Source: Sunxiuqinia elliptica
GTDB taxonomy: Bacteria; Bacteroidota; Bacteroidia; Bacteroidales; Prolixibacteraceae
Length of the DNA stretch: 64,000 nucleotides
Assembly: GCF_900113005.1 (NCBI RefSeq)
Contig: NZ_FONW01000011.1
Location: 1-64,000, forward strand
Reading direction: 5' to 3'
Shown here: positions 34,394-43,816 of the stretch, piece by piece
Position numbering within the stretch: position 1 is the first letter of the stretch
Layout of the letters: each line of letters starts with the position of its first letter
Position numbers and translations under genes: made by a program
The notes under the pieces: generated by a model
The model's database searches: none
Told to the model about the DNA's origin: nothing
The model's input: the letters and a program-made list of their open reading frames with translations, nothing else

Positions 34394-35026
34394 ATGCAAG
34401 ACATTCATGTTGAGGTAACCAAAAAACTCGTACAAATAAACACAATAAAAATCCAACCATCAAACCCATTCACCTGGGCTTCAGGATGGAAAGCTCCTAT
34501 TTATTGTGACAACAGGAAGTTGTTATCCTACCCGGAAGCTCGTACGTACGTGCGTGATCAGTTTGTCAAGCTGATTCGTGAAAAATATCCCGAAGCAGAA
34601 GTGATTGCCGGAGTTGCAACAGGAGCCATCGCTCATGGAATGTTGGTTGCGCAAGAATTGGGATTGCCGTTCATCTACGTTCGTTCAAAACCGAAAGATC
34701 ACGGTTTAGAAAACCTAATTGAAGGTGATTTGAAAGCTTCTCAAAAGGTTGTTATTATTGAAGACCTCGTTTCAACAGGAGTGAGCAGTTTAAAAGCTGC
34801 CGAAGCTATTGCCAACTTTGGAGGTGATATTTTAGGAATGATGGCTATTTTCACTTACAACTTCCCAGTTGCGAAAGAGAACTTTGAAAAAGCTGGTATT
34901 GAGCTAACAACACTTAGCCGCTACAAAACGTTGATTCAAGTAGCACTTGAGTCGGGTGAAGTTCAAGAGTCGCAAGTAGAGTCATTAAACAAATGGCGTG
35001 AAGACCCAGCAAACTGGGGAAAATAA
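34394..35026 (+). CDS. pyrE: orotate phosphoribosyltransferase
   Basis: 210 aa, joining orotate and PRPP to make OMP in pyrimidine synthesis. The PRPP-binding motif is VVIIEDLVSTGVSS (119-132), and the catalytic loop is RSKPKDHG. The substrate region FTWASGWKAPIYCDNR is diagnostic for PyrE. It is followed by an intrinsic terminator. Confidence 0.96.
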   Translation: MQDIHVEVTKKLVQINTIKIQPSNPFTWASGWKAPIYCDNRKLLSYPEARTYVRDQFVKLIREKYPEAEVIAGVATGAIAHGMLVAQELGLPFIYVRSKPKDHGLENLIEGDLKASQKVVIIEDLVSTGVSSLKAAEAIANFGGDILGMMAIFTYNFPVAKENFEKAGIELTTLSRYKTLIQVALESGEVQESQVESLNKWREDPANWGK

Positions 35027-35056
35027 TTTGATTATTTTTGTACCACATATTTTCAT

Positions 35057-35086
35057 TCCCCGGAGCTTTTCCGGGGATTTTTTTTG
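35057..35086 (+). terminator. intrinsic terminator after pyrE
   Basis: TCCCCGGA (35057-35064) pairs with TCCGGGGA (35070-35077) around a 5-nt loop, followed by eight T. It ends 15 nt before the SRPBCC gene start. Confidence 0.85.
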
Positions 35087-35100
35087 ATTAAACAAACTTT

Positions 35101-35550
35101 ATGGGACTAAGCAAATACACCAGCGATATTCATTATATCGAACAAAATCAGGAAGTCGTTTTCAATTTCCTTTCAAATTTCGAGAACCTTTCGCAATACG
35201 TTAATGAAAGCTTACTTGAACAGGTCACCAAACAGGTACCTCAAATAAAAGTTTCTGATTTTGAATCTGACGCTGACTCCTGCCGGTTTAACATCAGTGG
35301 TTTGGGCGAAGCTGAAATACGGATTGTCGAACGGGAACCGCATAAAACCATCAAAGTAACCAGCAGCGGCAAACTTCCAATGGAATTTACCTTCTGGATT
35401 CAACTCTTGCCTGTCACTCCCTATCAAACTAAAATGAAGTTGACCTTGCATGCAGAAATGGGAATGATGATTAAAATGATGGTTGGAAACAAACTGGAGA
35501 AAGGCGTTAACCAATTGGCCGAGATGCTGACGAAGCTTCCTTACCGCTAG
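35101..35550 (+). CDS. SRPBCC-fold protein
   Basis: 149 aa with the START/SRPBCC (Bet v1-like) pattern: an initial strand, two helices (VVFNFLSNFENLSQYVN), a curved sheet and a long C-terminal helix (GNKLEKGVNQLAEMLTKL). Such proteins bind hydrophobic ligands in a cavity. No ligand can be named. It follows pyrE behind a terminator and so must have its own promoter or rely on read-through. Confidence 0.8.
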   Translation: MGLSKYTSDIHYIEQNQEVVFNFLSNFENLSQYVNESLLEQVTKQVPQIKVSDFESDADSCRFNISGLGEAEIRIVEREPHKTIKVTSSGKLPMEFTFWIQLLPVTPYQTKMKLTLHAEMGMMIKMMVGNKLEKGVNQLAEMLTKLPYR

Positions 35551-35643
35551 TAGCAAATACAATTTCAAAAAAAAATTAGGTTAATCCAGAAACCCAAAGG
35601 CCTGCTATTCTGTTTACAATAACAATTAGCAAAATAAACAGTC

Positions 35644-36342
35644 ATGGAATTATTCAGCCAAGAAGATAAAATGTCCTCCTTAATTAGTCGGAACTACACG
35701 TTGCTGCCGGTCATTAACCGCTTTGGTATTCGACTAGGATTTAAGGAAAAAACAATAGCCGAGGTCTGTCGTGAAAATGACATTAATACCGACTTTTTTC
35801 TGGCTATCGTCAACACTTACACCGATGAAAATTATTTTCCCGAAGCTGAGCTACTTTCCTTTTCGCCAGTTCTGCTGATTGACTATTTGAAAAATACACA
35901 TCGCTATTACATTGAGTACGTATTGCCCAAAATTGAGCAGCTCCTGAACCAGGTGCTTTTGAGCTGCAAAGACAATTGTTCGAGCCTAAAAATGATTAGC
36001 ACCTTCTATCAAAAATACAAAGCAGAGTTGCTTTTACATTTACAGTTGGAAGATGAAAAAGTATTCCCTTACATCATCGATTTGTATAAGCATAAAAAGC
36101 TAAACACAAATGGCTCATCCATTGAAGTAATCGAAAATGAGCACACTAATGTCGAAGTAAAGCTAAGCGACCTGAAAAGTCTCATCATTCGTCATATGCC
36201 TCCAAATTATGACGACAATACCATGAATGAGTTCTTAACAGCCTTGTTTCAGTTTGAAAATGATTTGAACGACCACGCCCGCATCGAAGATCACATCCTG
36301 ATTACCCAAGTGCTGGAATTTGAAAAGGAGTTAAGAAAATGA
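35644..36342 (+). CDS. hemerythrin-like (RIC/ScdA-type) protein
   Basis: 232 aa. The N-terminal ~65 residues (LPVINRFGIRLGFKEKTIAEVC) resemble the ScdA-N domain of di-iron repair proteins. The rest is a four-helix hemerythrin-type bundle with His/Glu iron ligands in THRYYIEYVLPKIE, LLHLQLEDEKVFPYI, ENEHTNVE and HARIEDHIL. It is probably a non-haem di-iron protein that binds O2 or NO or moves iron. Its stop overlaps the LuxR regulator start (ATGA), so the two are translationally coupled and likely form a sensor-regulator pair. Confidence 0.82.
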   Translation: MELFSQEDKMSSLISRNYTLLPVINRFGIRLGFKEKTIAEVCRENDINTDFFLAIVNTYTDENYFPEAELLSFSPVLLIDYLKNTHRYYIEYVLPKIEQLLNQVLLSCKDNCSSLKMISTFYQKYKAELLLHLQLEDEKVFPYIIDLYKHKKLNTNGSSIEVIENEHTNVEVKLSDLKSLIIRHMPPNYDDNTMNEFLTALFQFENDLNDHARIEDHILITQVLEFEKELRK

Positions 36343-36941
36343 AAGAGAACGTTTTCATAATTCACCGGTCAGAAATTATCCGCAAAGGACTAGCGCTTAT
36401 TCTTCAGGAATATTTCAAAATGGAAATTACCCAATTGAATTCCGCCAAAGACCTTAGTTCATTTGCTGGAATTTCAAACAGCACCACCATCCTGATTCTT
36501 GAAGCTGGCGTTGAGCAAAATACCAAAGCCATTGAACAACTTCAGAAGAACAACGATGTGTTCCTTGTTGGATTCTTTTCCGAAACAATCAATGAATCAG
36601 CTGGAGTACAGTACGACTATCACTTGACGCAATATTCATCCGCTATTCAAATTCAGAAACTGATTCAGGTTATTCGTCAAGCAGGCAGCAAGCAGAAAAA
36701 TCACTTACTTGAAAACGGCGAACTAACATCGCGAGAGAAAGATGTAATCAAGTTAATTGCCTTAGGATTAGCGAATAAAGAAATTGCCGACAAACTATTC
36801 ATTAGTATCCACACCGTTATTTCTCACCGGAAAAACATTACCGAAAAGTTAGGCATCAAATCCATATCGGGGCTAACCGTTTATGCCATTATGAACAACC
36901 TGCTCGACATTCAGGATATCAACCCGGAAGAGCTCATCTAA
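36339..36941 (+). CDS. LuxR-family regulator with degenerate receiver domain
   Basis: 200 aa. The N-terminal ~120 residues have a receiver-like fold (VFIIHRSEIIRKGLALIL), but the phospho-acceptor position reads LILEAG with Glu in place of Asp, so phosphorylation is unlikely. The C-terminal LuxR helix-turn-helix is intact (LTSREKDVIKLIALGLANKEIADKL, then ISIHTVISHRKNI). It overlaps the hemerythrin gene by 4 nt. The likely role is transcription control set by the iron protein or by constitutive activity. Confidence 0.85.
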   Translation: MKENVFIIHRSEIIRKGLALILQEYFKMEITQLNSAKDLSSFAGISNSTTILILEAGVEQNTKAIEQLQKNNDVFLVGFFSETINESAGVQYDYHLTQYSSAIQIQKLIQVIRQAGSKQKNHLLENGELTSREKDVIKLIALGLANKEIADKLFISIHTVISHRKNITEKLGIKSISGLTVYAIMNNLLDIQDINPEELI

Positions 36942-37022
36942 GTCAACGAAAATCCCAACAACTGGGGATGGACATGCCCGCTTTTTCTTTTCAACTTTGT
37001 CAACACACACAAAGTATGGCAA

Positions 37023-37391
37023 ATGATGAAAAAGAGCTGTCCAAACGGACAAATATATCGATGCAACGCCTGTAAAAAGTTACATCTTGAATACGGCAAT
37101 CTCGGCTTGGACTTTCCATCTCCCGAAAAGCTCGTTGAATTTAAAAGCTACCTAAAAACCGTTCATGCAAATCATTTCGAACATGAAGTTAAAAGCAATA
37201 ACCAACGTCGGAAACTTCTGATTCCGTTTGCCAATATGCCGGTGAAACTACTGCTTTCTGACACGGAAATTGTAGAGCTCATTGATTTACTAAATGACTT
37301 TATGGACTTACTCTCACGATCTGAATATACAGGCAGTAATTTTAAAAACAGCCAACTTGCCTGGGATCTGAGTAAATTCACCTTAAATTAG
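37023..37391 (+). CDS. small conserved protein with zinc-ribbon-like Cys (DUF6686-like)
   Basis: 122 aa. The N-terminus has CPNG then CNACKKLHLEYGNL, a Cys pattern that could bind one metal or be a small ribbon; the rest is helical (LLSDTEIVELIDLLNDFMDLL). The general look matches a Bacteroidota family I associate with DUF6686. Function unknown. ATG at 37023 or 37026 are both possible. Confidence 0.65.
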   Translation: MMKKSCPNGQIYRCNACKKLHLEYGNLGLDFPSPEKLVEFKSYLKTVHANHFEHEVKSNNQRRKLLIPFANMPVKLLLSDTEIVELIDLLNDFMDLLSRSEYTGSNFKNSQLAWDLSKFTLN

Positions 37392-37512
37392 GGACGCCAA
37401 GAATTTACAGGAGACCATTCGCAATTTTTTTTTCCAATCATTTCAACTTAATTTGCAAGCAAGCAGGAAAATGAGCAATTTATTTCCTGTTATCAATTAA
37501 GTTGTGTGCCGG

Positions 37513-38259
37513 ATGAAGACTCCAATTATTTCTTCTTTTGATTCGATTGATCTGTGCCAGCTATCCCAAGCCCGGCTTACCAACCGCATGGATGAGAAGT
37601 TTCTCATTCCTATGGATTGGCTGCCTTCGCTTTTACAAGCTGTTAGCACCGATTACTTCATGCTTGAAGTAAATCAGCAGCGACTTTTGAACTACCACAC
37701 GCTGTATTTCGACACTCCCGATAATCAGCTTTACCTCTCCCATCATAACGGCAAACTAAATCGTTTCAAAATTAGAAAACGAAGCTACACAGAAACAGCA
37801 AGCCGCTACCTGGAAATAAAACAAAAAACAAATAAAGGTCGAACAATCAAGAAACGGATACCGAGTCATTCCGAACTCCACCAACTAAGTGTAGAGGAAA
37901 GGTCTTTTTTGCGAAAACTAGTTCCGCTTGCCCCCGATTTATTGGAAGCAAAAACAGCCAATCGGTTTCAACGCATCACCTTGGTTTGTAAAAACATGAC
38001 CGAACGATGCACCATCGATCTAAATTTACAGTTTGAAAATCACCGTAGTCAAGTTGGTCATGATGCTGTTGCCATTATTGAAATCAAGCACCGGCAGCAT
38101 ATTCGTTCTTCAAAATTATTTCATCAGTTAGCGCAACAAGGCATTAATTCCACAAGTTTTAGTAAATATTGCATAGGCAGGGTACTCACCGAGCCCATGC
38201 TCAAAGCGAATGCTTTTAAACCTAAAATCAAACAATTGAGTAAACTAATTCAAAACTGA
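37513..38259 (+). CDS. VTC-domain polyphosphate polymerase
   Basis: Start ATG at 37513 (a GTG sits 9 nt earlier). 248 aa forming the VTC tunnel fold: RLTNRMDEKFLIP, YHTLYFDTPDNQLYLSHHNGK, KIRKRSY, YLEIKQKTNKGRTIKKR and a C-terminal IIEIKHRQ. The alternating Lys/Arg and acidic residues are those that bind ATP, metal and the polyP chain in eukaryotic Vtc4. It is followed 2 nt later by a DUF4956 membrane protein, the usual bacterial partner. Confidence 0.9.
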   Translation: MKTPIISSFDSIDLCQLSQARLTNRMDEKFLIPMDWLPSLLQAVSTDYFMLEVNQQRLLNYHTLYFDTPDNQLYLSHHNGKLNRFKIRKRSYTETASRYLEIKQKTNKGRTIKKRIPSHSELHQLSVEERSFLRKLVPLAPDLLEAKTANRFQRITLVCKNMTERCTIDLNLQFENHRSQVGHDAVAIIEIKHRQHIRSSKLFHQLAQQGINSTSFSKYCIGRVLTEPMLKANAFKPKIKQLSKLIQN

Positions 38260-38261
38260 GT

Positions 38262-38945
38262 ATGCTTAACATCTTATCATCAATACCGTTTTTTGAATGG
38301 ATTGAGGAGATTCGATTCCTCGATATCAAGCTGATTAATATTGAAGACTTTGCGGAGCTCTTGATTCGCTTCTGCTTCAACAGCCTCATCTTACTTTTTA
38401 TCATTCGCTACCTCTATGCACGCAACAGTCGACGTAAAGACTTCTTTTTTAGCTATTTTGCTGTAGGCATTACCGTCTTTTTACTTTGCTTTTTACTCGA
38501 AAGTGTCAAGCTAGAACTGGGATTTGCGTTGGGGCTTTTCGCCATCTTTGGCATCATCCGCTACCGAACAGATCCCATTCCAATCAAAGAGATGACCTAC
38601 TTATTTGTAGTGATTGGCGTTTCGGTAATTAATGCACTGGCCAGCGAAAAAGTAAGCTACCTGGAACTGGTGGTCACCAATGCATTCATCGTTGGAGGGC
38701 TTTATTTGCTTGAGCGCATCCTGCGGCTTCGTCAGGAAAACGAGCTAGAAATCCGCTATGAGCGCATTGAAAACATTCATCGGATGAAAGAAAAAGAACT
38801 GTTGGACGATTTACGAACCAGAACCGGAATTGACATCAAGCGGTACGAAATTAAACGAATTGACTTTTTAAGAGACGTAGCCAACATTTCAGTGTTTTTT
38901 GATCCGACCGAACAAGCTCCACCAAAACCTACAAATAAAGAATAA
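38262..38945 (+). CDS. DUF4956 membrane protein, partner of VTC polymerase
   Basis: 227 aa with four or five N-terminal membrane helices (~20-140), including GFALGLFAIFGIIRYRTDPIPIKEM, the hallmark of DUF4956. The C-terminal ~75 residues are cytoplasmic and charged. By analogy with the yeast VTC complex, where soluble catalytic and membrane parts act together, it may form a pore or anchor for polyP transfer; that is inference from its constant pairing with VTC-domain proteins. Confidence 0.85.
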   Translation: MLNILSSIPFFEWIEEIRFLDIKLINIEDFAELLIRFCFNSLILLFIIRYLYARNSRRKDFFFSYFAVGITVFLLCFLLESVKLELGFALGLFAIFGIIRYRTDPIPIKEMTYLFVVIGVSVINALASEKVSYLELVVTNAFIVGGLYLLERILRLRQENELEIRYERIENIHRMKEKELLDDLRTRTGIDIKRYEIKRIDFLRDVANISVFFDPTEQAPPKPTNKE

Positions 38946-38967
38946 AAGGCTAGCGATTGAGTAGTGA

Positions 38968-40323
38968 TCAAACAAAATAACTAAGTAAAAGTACCAGCGA
39001 AAAGCCAACCAACGACACAATCGTCTCCATAACGGTCCACGAACGCAGGGTTTGCTTTTCGTCCATTCCCAGGTATTTTCCAACCAGCCAGAATCCGCTG
39101 TCATTAACATGCGATAAAATGGTCGATCCGGCAGCAATAGCCAAAACCAACAAGGCTTTATCAGCTTGCCCCAAATCAAAAAGACCAATTAAAGGAGCCA
39201 TAATTCCTGCGGCAGTAATCATCGACACCGTAGCCGACCCTTGCACTACACGAACAACTGCAGCAATAATAAAGGCCAAAACAATGGGAGGCATGGCCGA
39301 ATTAGCCAACTGCTCTGCCAACATGTCCCCCACTCCACTATCAATTAATATTTGTTTAAAAACCCCGCCGGCTCCCGTAACCAAGATAATTAAACCAGCA
39401 GGCCCCAAAGCTTTATTGGCCAACTGCATCAACTCATCTTTTTTGAAACCTCTTCGAATCCCTAAAACATACATTGCCAGCAGCGTAGAAAGAATGAGGG
39501 CAGTAAACGGATGGCCAAGCAAACGAACGATTTGATAAACGGACTCATTCTGAAGCAAGCCTTTATCGAAAAGCACTTCAGCAACAGAACTGGCTACAAT
39601 TAATAACAAAGGCAAAAGAATAATCAAAATGATTGTCCGAAAGGAAGGCAGTCCCTCCTGCTCCTGATCAACAGGAGCGTCTGCAAAATAGTCAGGAGCA
39701 CCCAACTTGATCTTTCCACTAATGTAACGACCAAAAACAGGGCCAGCGATAATGGCAGTGGGGATGCCAACAATAAAGCCCATAATGATAATCCAACCTA
39801 GCTGCACATCCAAAATTTCGGCAACAGCAACCGGCCCGGGGGTTGGTGGGATAAAAGCATGGGTAACCACCAAACCTGCCAATAATGGAATAGCATAGTA
39901 CAAAATTGATCGTTTGGCTTGCTTGGTCAACTCATAAATAATCGGAATGAGAATAATCAAACCAACATCAAAAAAAACAGGAATCGCGACAATAAACCCA
40001 GTAAGCACCAACGCCCAGGATGCCCGCTTCTCGCCAAAGTGTTTAAGCAAGCTCTTTGCAATCGTTTGGGCACCTCCCGAAGCTTCCAACATTTGCCCAA
40101 ATATTGCGCCCAGCCCAACAACAGTCGCAACAAAGCCTAAGGTATTGCCCATGCCGTCCTGCATGCTTTTCATGATTTTCGAAAAGTCCATGCCCGTAAC
40201 AATGCCCACAACAATACTTACAATTAGTAAGGAAAGAAAAGCGTGAATTTTCAATTTCAGTACCAGGAAAAGTAACAGGAGAATGGCAAAGCCAATTCCT
40301 GCCAACAGAAGAATTTCGTTCAT
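38968..40323 (-). CDS. gntP: gluconate:H+ symporter (GntP family)
   Basis: 451 aa, about twelve membrane helices. Family motifs include GNTLGFVATVVGLGAIFGQMLEASGG, FVVTHAFIPPTPGP-type sequence near the centre, VRVVQGSATVSMITAAGIMAP and LSHVNDSGFWLV near the C-terminus. It imports gluconate or a related sugar acid with protons. No gluconate kinase gene is adjacent. It is transcribed toward the DUF4956 gene. Confidence 0.92.
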   Translation of the reverse strand: MNEILLLAGIGFAILLLLFLVLKLKIHAFLSLLIVSIVVGIVTGMDFSKIMKSMQDGMGNTLGFVATVVGLGAIFGQMLEASGGAQTIAKSLLKHFGEKRASWALVLTGFIVAIPVFFDVGLIILIPIIYELTKQAKRSILYYAIPLLAGLVVTHAFIPPTPGPVAVAEILDVQLGWIIIMGFIVGIPTAIIAGPVFGRYISGKIKLGAPDYFADAPVDQEQEGLPSFRTIILIILLPLLLIVASSVAEVLFDKGLLQNESVYQIVRLLGHPFTALILSTLLAMYVLGIRRGFKKDELMQLANKALGPAGLIILVTGAGGVFKQILIDSGVGDMLAEQLANSAMPPIVLAFIIAAVVRVVQGSATVSMITAAGIMAPLIGLFDLGQADKALLVLAIAAGSTILSHVNDSGFWLVGKYLGMDEKQTLRSWTVMETIVSLVGFSLVLLLSYFV

Positions 40324-40435
40324 TATTTTCGTGCGTTTAGTTTGGTTATCAGTTGTTAGTCCTTCCCTGCTCTATTCCAACCGGTGCAGTCTGCTCTCTA
40401 AAAATAAGAAATGAAACCCACGAAATAAAATCTCC

Positions 40436-41203
40436 CTACAAATAGCTCACTTCCTTAAAATGATATTCATGCAAAGTACCATCACGTTCTTCTACTTTCA
40501 ACTGGCCAATACCATTAACTCCTGTAATCTTTCCAGTATAGCGATGAGTTTCATCCCTGTAAGCATGCCATTCATTCAACCGGTACATCCTCTCATAAAA
40601 TAACTGATCAAGCTTTTCGAACTCGCCGGCCTCCAGATAAGCATAAAACTCGTTCATTGCTGCTAAAATTCCCTGAAGCATCTGCTCCAAATCAAAATCA
40701 CATCCCGTAAGCATTTTTAGCGAAACCGGATTTGGCGCATCTGAATAAAACTGTGCCTGATTGACATTCAGCCCAATCCCAATGATCGACTGGCTAATTT
40801 GCCCGTTCATAATTGCATTTTCAATTAGTACACCAGCGATTTTCTGATCACCAACATAAATATCATTGGGCCATTTGATTTTCACATCATCAACCAGCTG
40901 ACTCAGTACCTGTTCCAAGCTCAGGCAAACAACCTTCGATAAAAGGTACTGACGATGAATATCGAGAAAAAAAGGTCTCAGCAAAATTGAAAAGCTGAGG
41001 TTCTTTCCTGGCGCGCTTTCCCAGCTATTTCCTACCTGGCCTCTGCCAGCTGTCTGCTTATATGTCAAAAAGACAGTACCCTCTTTAACTTCATTTTCAC
41101 GCACTTGACGGGTGGCATAATTATTGGTACTTTCTGTACTCTCAATAAAAACAATGGGTTGACCGATAAAATGACACATTAGTTTTTTAATTTTATTGCC
41201 CAT
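40436..41203 (-). CDS. birA: biotin--[acetyl-CoA-carboxylase] ligase (no HTH)
   Basis: 255 aa, class I BirA consisting of the catalytic and C-terminal domains only. STESTNNYA starts the catalytic fold; GRGQVGNSWESAPGKNLSFS is the biotin/adenylate loop; KWPNDIYVGDQKIAGVLIE follows. No N-terminal repressor domain is present, so it does not regulate transcription. The start is either MGNKIKKLM at 41203 or the Met eight codons later. It is divergent from rsfS. Confidence 0.94.
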   Translation of the reverse strand: MGNKIKKLMCHFIGQPIVFIESTESTNNYATRQVRENEVKEGTVFLTYKQTAGRGQVGNSWESAPGKNLSFSILLRPFFLDIHRQYLLSKVVCLSLEQVLSQLVDDVKIKWPNDIYVGDQKIAGVLIENAIMNGQISQSIIGIGLNVNQAQFYSDAPNPVSLKMLTGCDFDLEQMLQGILAAMNEFYAYLEAGEFEKLDQLFYERMYRLNEWHAYRDETHRYTGKITGVNGIGQLKVEERDGTLHEYHFKEVSYL

Positions 41204-41369
41204 TAGTTAAACTATTTTTTTAAATTTCATGTGTTTAACTAGTAGCAAGTTAACGGAACATCTACAGAAATTGCGAAAAACAATAATTTATCTTTAATGT
41301 TATTGTAGTTCATGCTTCATTCGGGATGATCCTACAGTAAGTAAAAATGTCAAAATAAGTGAAAAAATT

Positions 41370-41377
41370 TATCTTTG
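41370..41377 (+). promoter_or_regulatory. Bacteroidota -7 promoter element (TATCTTTG)
   Basis: Exact TAnnTTTG match 18 nt before rsfS; the probable promoter of the rsfS-ftsH-cdsA operon. Confidence 0.5.
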
Positions 41378-41395
41378 TAGATCTAAAATAAATCT

Positions 41396-41773
41396 ATGCA
41401 ACAAACACCACAAGGAAAAGATAGGGACCAATTAATTGAGGCGATTCTGGAGGGGATTCAAAGAATTAAAGGATTAGATATTGTAAAAATAGATTTAACA
41501 AAAATCAATCACTCAGAATGCAACTACTTCATCATTTGCCACGGAAACTCGACCACCCAAGTTGATGCAATAGCCCACTCCGTTGAAAACACTGTGGAAG
41601 AAATGATTGGAGAAAGCGCCTGGCACAAAGACGGATACCAAAACTCGTTATGGGTGTTACTGGATTATGCCGATGTAATGGTACACGTCTTTCAACATGA
41701 AACACGCAAATTTTACGATTTAGAAAATCTTTGGGCTGATGCAGCCATCGAAAAAATACAAACAGAAAACTAG
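41396..41773 (+). CDS. rsfS: ribosomal silencing factor RsfS
   Basis: 125 aa. It binds ribosomal protein uL14 and blocks subunit joining in starvation. Family features: GLDIVKIDLTKINHSECNYFIICHGNSTTQVDAIA and DYADVMVHVFQHETRKFYDLENLWADA. It starts an operon with ftsH 5 nt downstream, a common gene order in Bacteroidota. Confidence 0.94.
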   Translation: MQQTPQGKDRDQLIEAILEGIQRIKGLDIVKIDLTKINHSECNYFIICHGNSTTQVDAIAHSVENTVEEMIGESAWHKDGYQNSLWVLLDYADVMVHVFQHETRKFYDLENLWADAAIEKIQTEN

Positions 41774-41778
41774 AAGAA

Positions 41779-43806
41779 ATGGCAGAGAAGAACAACAAGA
41801 ATAAACAACGCTCCAACTTGGGGAATTTAAAGCCAGGAGGAAAGCCTCCCAAATTTAATCCCTACTGGATTTACGGAATTGTCATCGTCATCTTTTTGGC
41901 AATTCAATACTTCAGTTTTGGAGGTGGTCCGGTAAAAACCACTTGGAATGAAGTAAGAACAACCATGCTGACGCAGCATGATATTGCTCGGATAGTCGTT
42001 GTTAACCGAGATGAAGCGCAGATATACCTAAAAGAAGACAGTTACGAGAAATATGCAGATAAGTTGAATACTGGTTTTGGAGCCCCTTCGAAATTTGGTC
42101 CTCACTTTATTTTTACCATCGGAACGGTTGAAACCTTTGAAAACAATTTAGATGAAGCTCAGGAGAACTTCGCCGAAGATCAAAAAGTAACTCCTGAATA
42201 CAACAATGTCACCAACTATTTTGGAGAAATCATCAGCTGGATCCTTCCCTTCCTAATTATCATTGCCATTTGGTGGTGGATTTTCAGAAGAATGAGTAAA
42301 GGCGCTGGCGGTGCTGGTGGAGCTGGAAATATTTTTAATGTTGGAAAATCACAAGCTAAAGTTTTTGATAAAGATTCGCGCGTAAGCACAACCTTCAAAG
42401 ATGTTGCCGGTCTTGCTGAAGCGAAACAAGAAGTTGAAGAAGTGGTTTCGTTTTTGAAAAGCCCTGCCAAATACACCAAATTGGGAGGTAAAATTCCGAA
42501 AGGAGCCTTGTTGGTCGGTCCTCCGGGAACGGGAAAAACGCTTCTTGCGAAAGCCGTTGCAGGCGAAGCTAACGTACCATTTTTCTCGATGTCAGGTTCT
42601 GACTTTGTTGAAATGTTTGTCGGTGTAGGAGCTTCACGTGTCCGTGACCTGTTTAAACAAGCCAAAGAAAAAGCACCATGTATCGTCTTTATTGATGAGA
42701 TTGATGCAATTGGTCGTGCAAGGGGCCGGAACCCGAATATGGGCTCAAATGATGAGCGCGAAAATACACTGAACCAGCTGCTTACCGAGATGGATGGTTT
42801 CGACACCAATTCCGGAGTCATCATTTTAGCAGCAACCAACCGAGCTGATATGCTGGACCGTGCGTTGATGCGGGCAGGACGTTTTGACCGCCAAATTCAT
42901 GTGGAACTGCCAGACTTGAATGAACGTGGTGAAATTTTTAAGGTTCACCTTCGTCCGATTAAACTATCAGATGAGGTTGATGCCAGCTTCTTAGCCAAAC
43001 AGACTCCAGGATTCTCTGGAGCCGATATTGCCAACGTTTGTAATGAGGCAGCCCTGATTGCTGCTCGTAAAAACCGTGATAAAGTTGGTCGTCAAGACTT
43101 CCTGGATGCCGTAGATCGGATCATTGGAGGATTGGAAAAGAAAAACAAAATTATTTCCAGAGACGAGAAGAAACGCATTGCTTATCACGAGGCTGGGCAC
43201 GCCACAATCAGCTGGCTACTTGAGCATGCTCACCCGCTGGTTAAGGTAACCATCGTTCCCCGCGGGAAAGCACTTGGCGCAGCCTGGTATCTTCCCGAAG
43301 AACGCTCAATTACAACCAAAGAACAGCTACTGGATGAAATGTGCTCCGCTTTAGGAGGACGTGCTGCCGAAGAAATTATCTTTAGCTCAATTTCATCCGG
43401 GGCTCAAAATGACTTGGAAAAAGTAACCAAACAGGCTTATGCCATGATCAGCATTTTCGGAATGAGTCCGAAAGTTGGAAATGTAAGTTTCTATGATTCA
43501 ACCGGCCAATCTGACTTTGGATTTACAAAGCCTTATAGTGAAAAAACAGCAGAGTTAATTGACTCAGAATCTAAAGGTTTAATTGACTCTCAATATGAAC
43601 GTGCCCTTCAAGTGTTAAAAGAACATAGCGAAGGTCATAAAAAGTTAGCTGAGCGTTTACTCGAAAAAGAAGTTATCTTTGGTGAAGATTTAGAAGAAAT
43701 CTTTGGTAAACGACCATGGGTTAAAGACGAACTGACTGCCGAAAATCAGACAATAATGGACCCAAAACCGGAAACAGAAACTCCGGATAAGACGACTTCT
43801 GCTTAA
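41779..43806 (+). CDS. ftsH: ATP-dependent zinc metalloprotease FtsH
   Basis: 675 aa. Two membrane helices (~31-48 and ~150-170) flank a periplasmic domain. The AAA+ domain has Walker A GPPGTGKT (247-254), Walker [11 protein letters not shown] (301-310) and the arginine-finger region [11 protein letters not shown]. The zinc protease motif is HEAGH (470-474). It degrades membrane and unfolded proteins at the inner membrane. Glycine-rich GAGGAGGAGN follows the second helix. The tail is acidic. Confidence 0.97.
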   Translation: MAEKNNKNKQRSNLGNLKPGGKPPKFNPYWIYGIVIVIFLAIQYFSFGGGPVKTTWNEVRTTMLTQHDIARIVVVNRDEAQIYLKEDSYEKYADKLNTGFGAPSKFGPHFIFTIGTVETFENNLDEAQENFAEDQKVTPEYNNVTNYFGEIISWILPFLIIIAIWWWIFRRMSKGAGGAGGAGNIFNVGKSQAKVFDKDSRVSTTFKDVAGLAEAKQEVEEVVSFLKSPAKYTKLGGKIPKGALLVGPPGTGKTLLAKAVAGEANVPFFSMSGSDFVEMFVGVGASRVRDLFKQAKEKAPCIVFIDEIDAIGRARGRNPNMGSNDERENTLNQLLTEMDGFDTNSGVIILAATNRADMLDRALMRAGRFDRQIHVELPDLNERGEIFKVHLRPIKLSDEVDASFLAKQTPGFSGADIANVCNEAALIAARKNRDKVGRQDFLDAVDRIIGGLEKKNKIISRDEKKRIAYHEAGHATISWLLEHAHPLVKVTIVPRGKALGAAWYLPEERSITTKEQLLDEMCSALGGRAAEEIIFSSISSGAQNDLEKVTKQAYAMISIFGMSPKVGNVSFYDSTGQSDFGFTKPYSEKTAELIDSESKGLIDSQYERALQVLKEHSEGHKKLAERLLEKEVIFGEDLEEIFGKRPWVKDELTAENQTIMDPKPETETPDKTTSA

Positions 43807-43816
43807 ATATTTTTAA

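Noticed and set aside
35057-35086. Terminator just before the SRPBCC gene as a further attenuator
   Set aside because: It directly follows pyrE at a normal distance and there is no leader ORF between; an ordinary pyrE terminator explains it.
37513-38259. VTC-domain protein as a CYTH/adenylate cyclase
   Set aside because: The DEKF-type start, KIRKRSY and the DUF4956 partner fit the VTC polymerase group better; the CYTH ExExK signature is absent.
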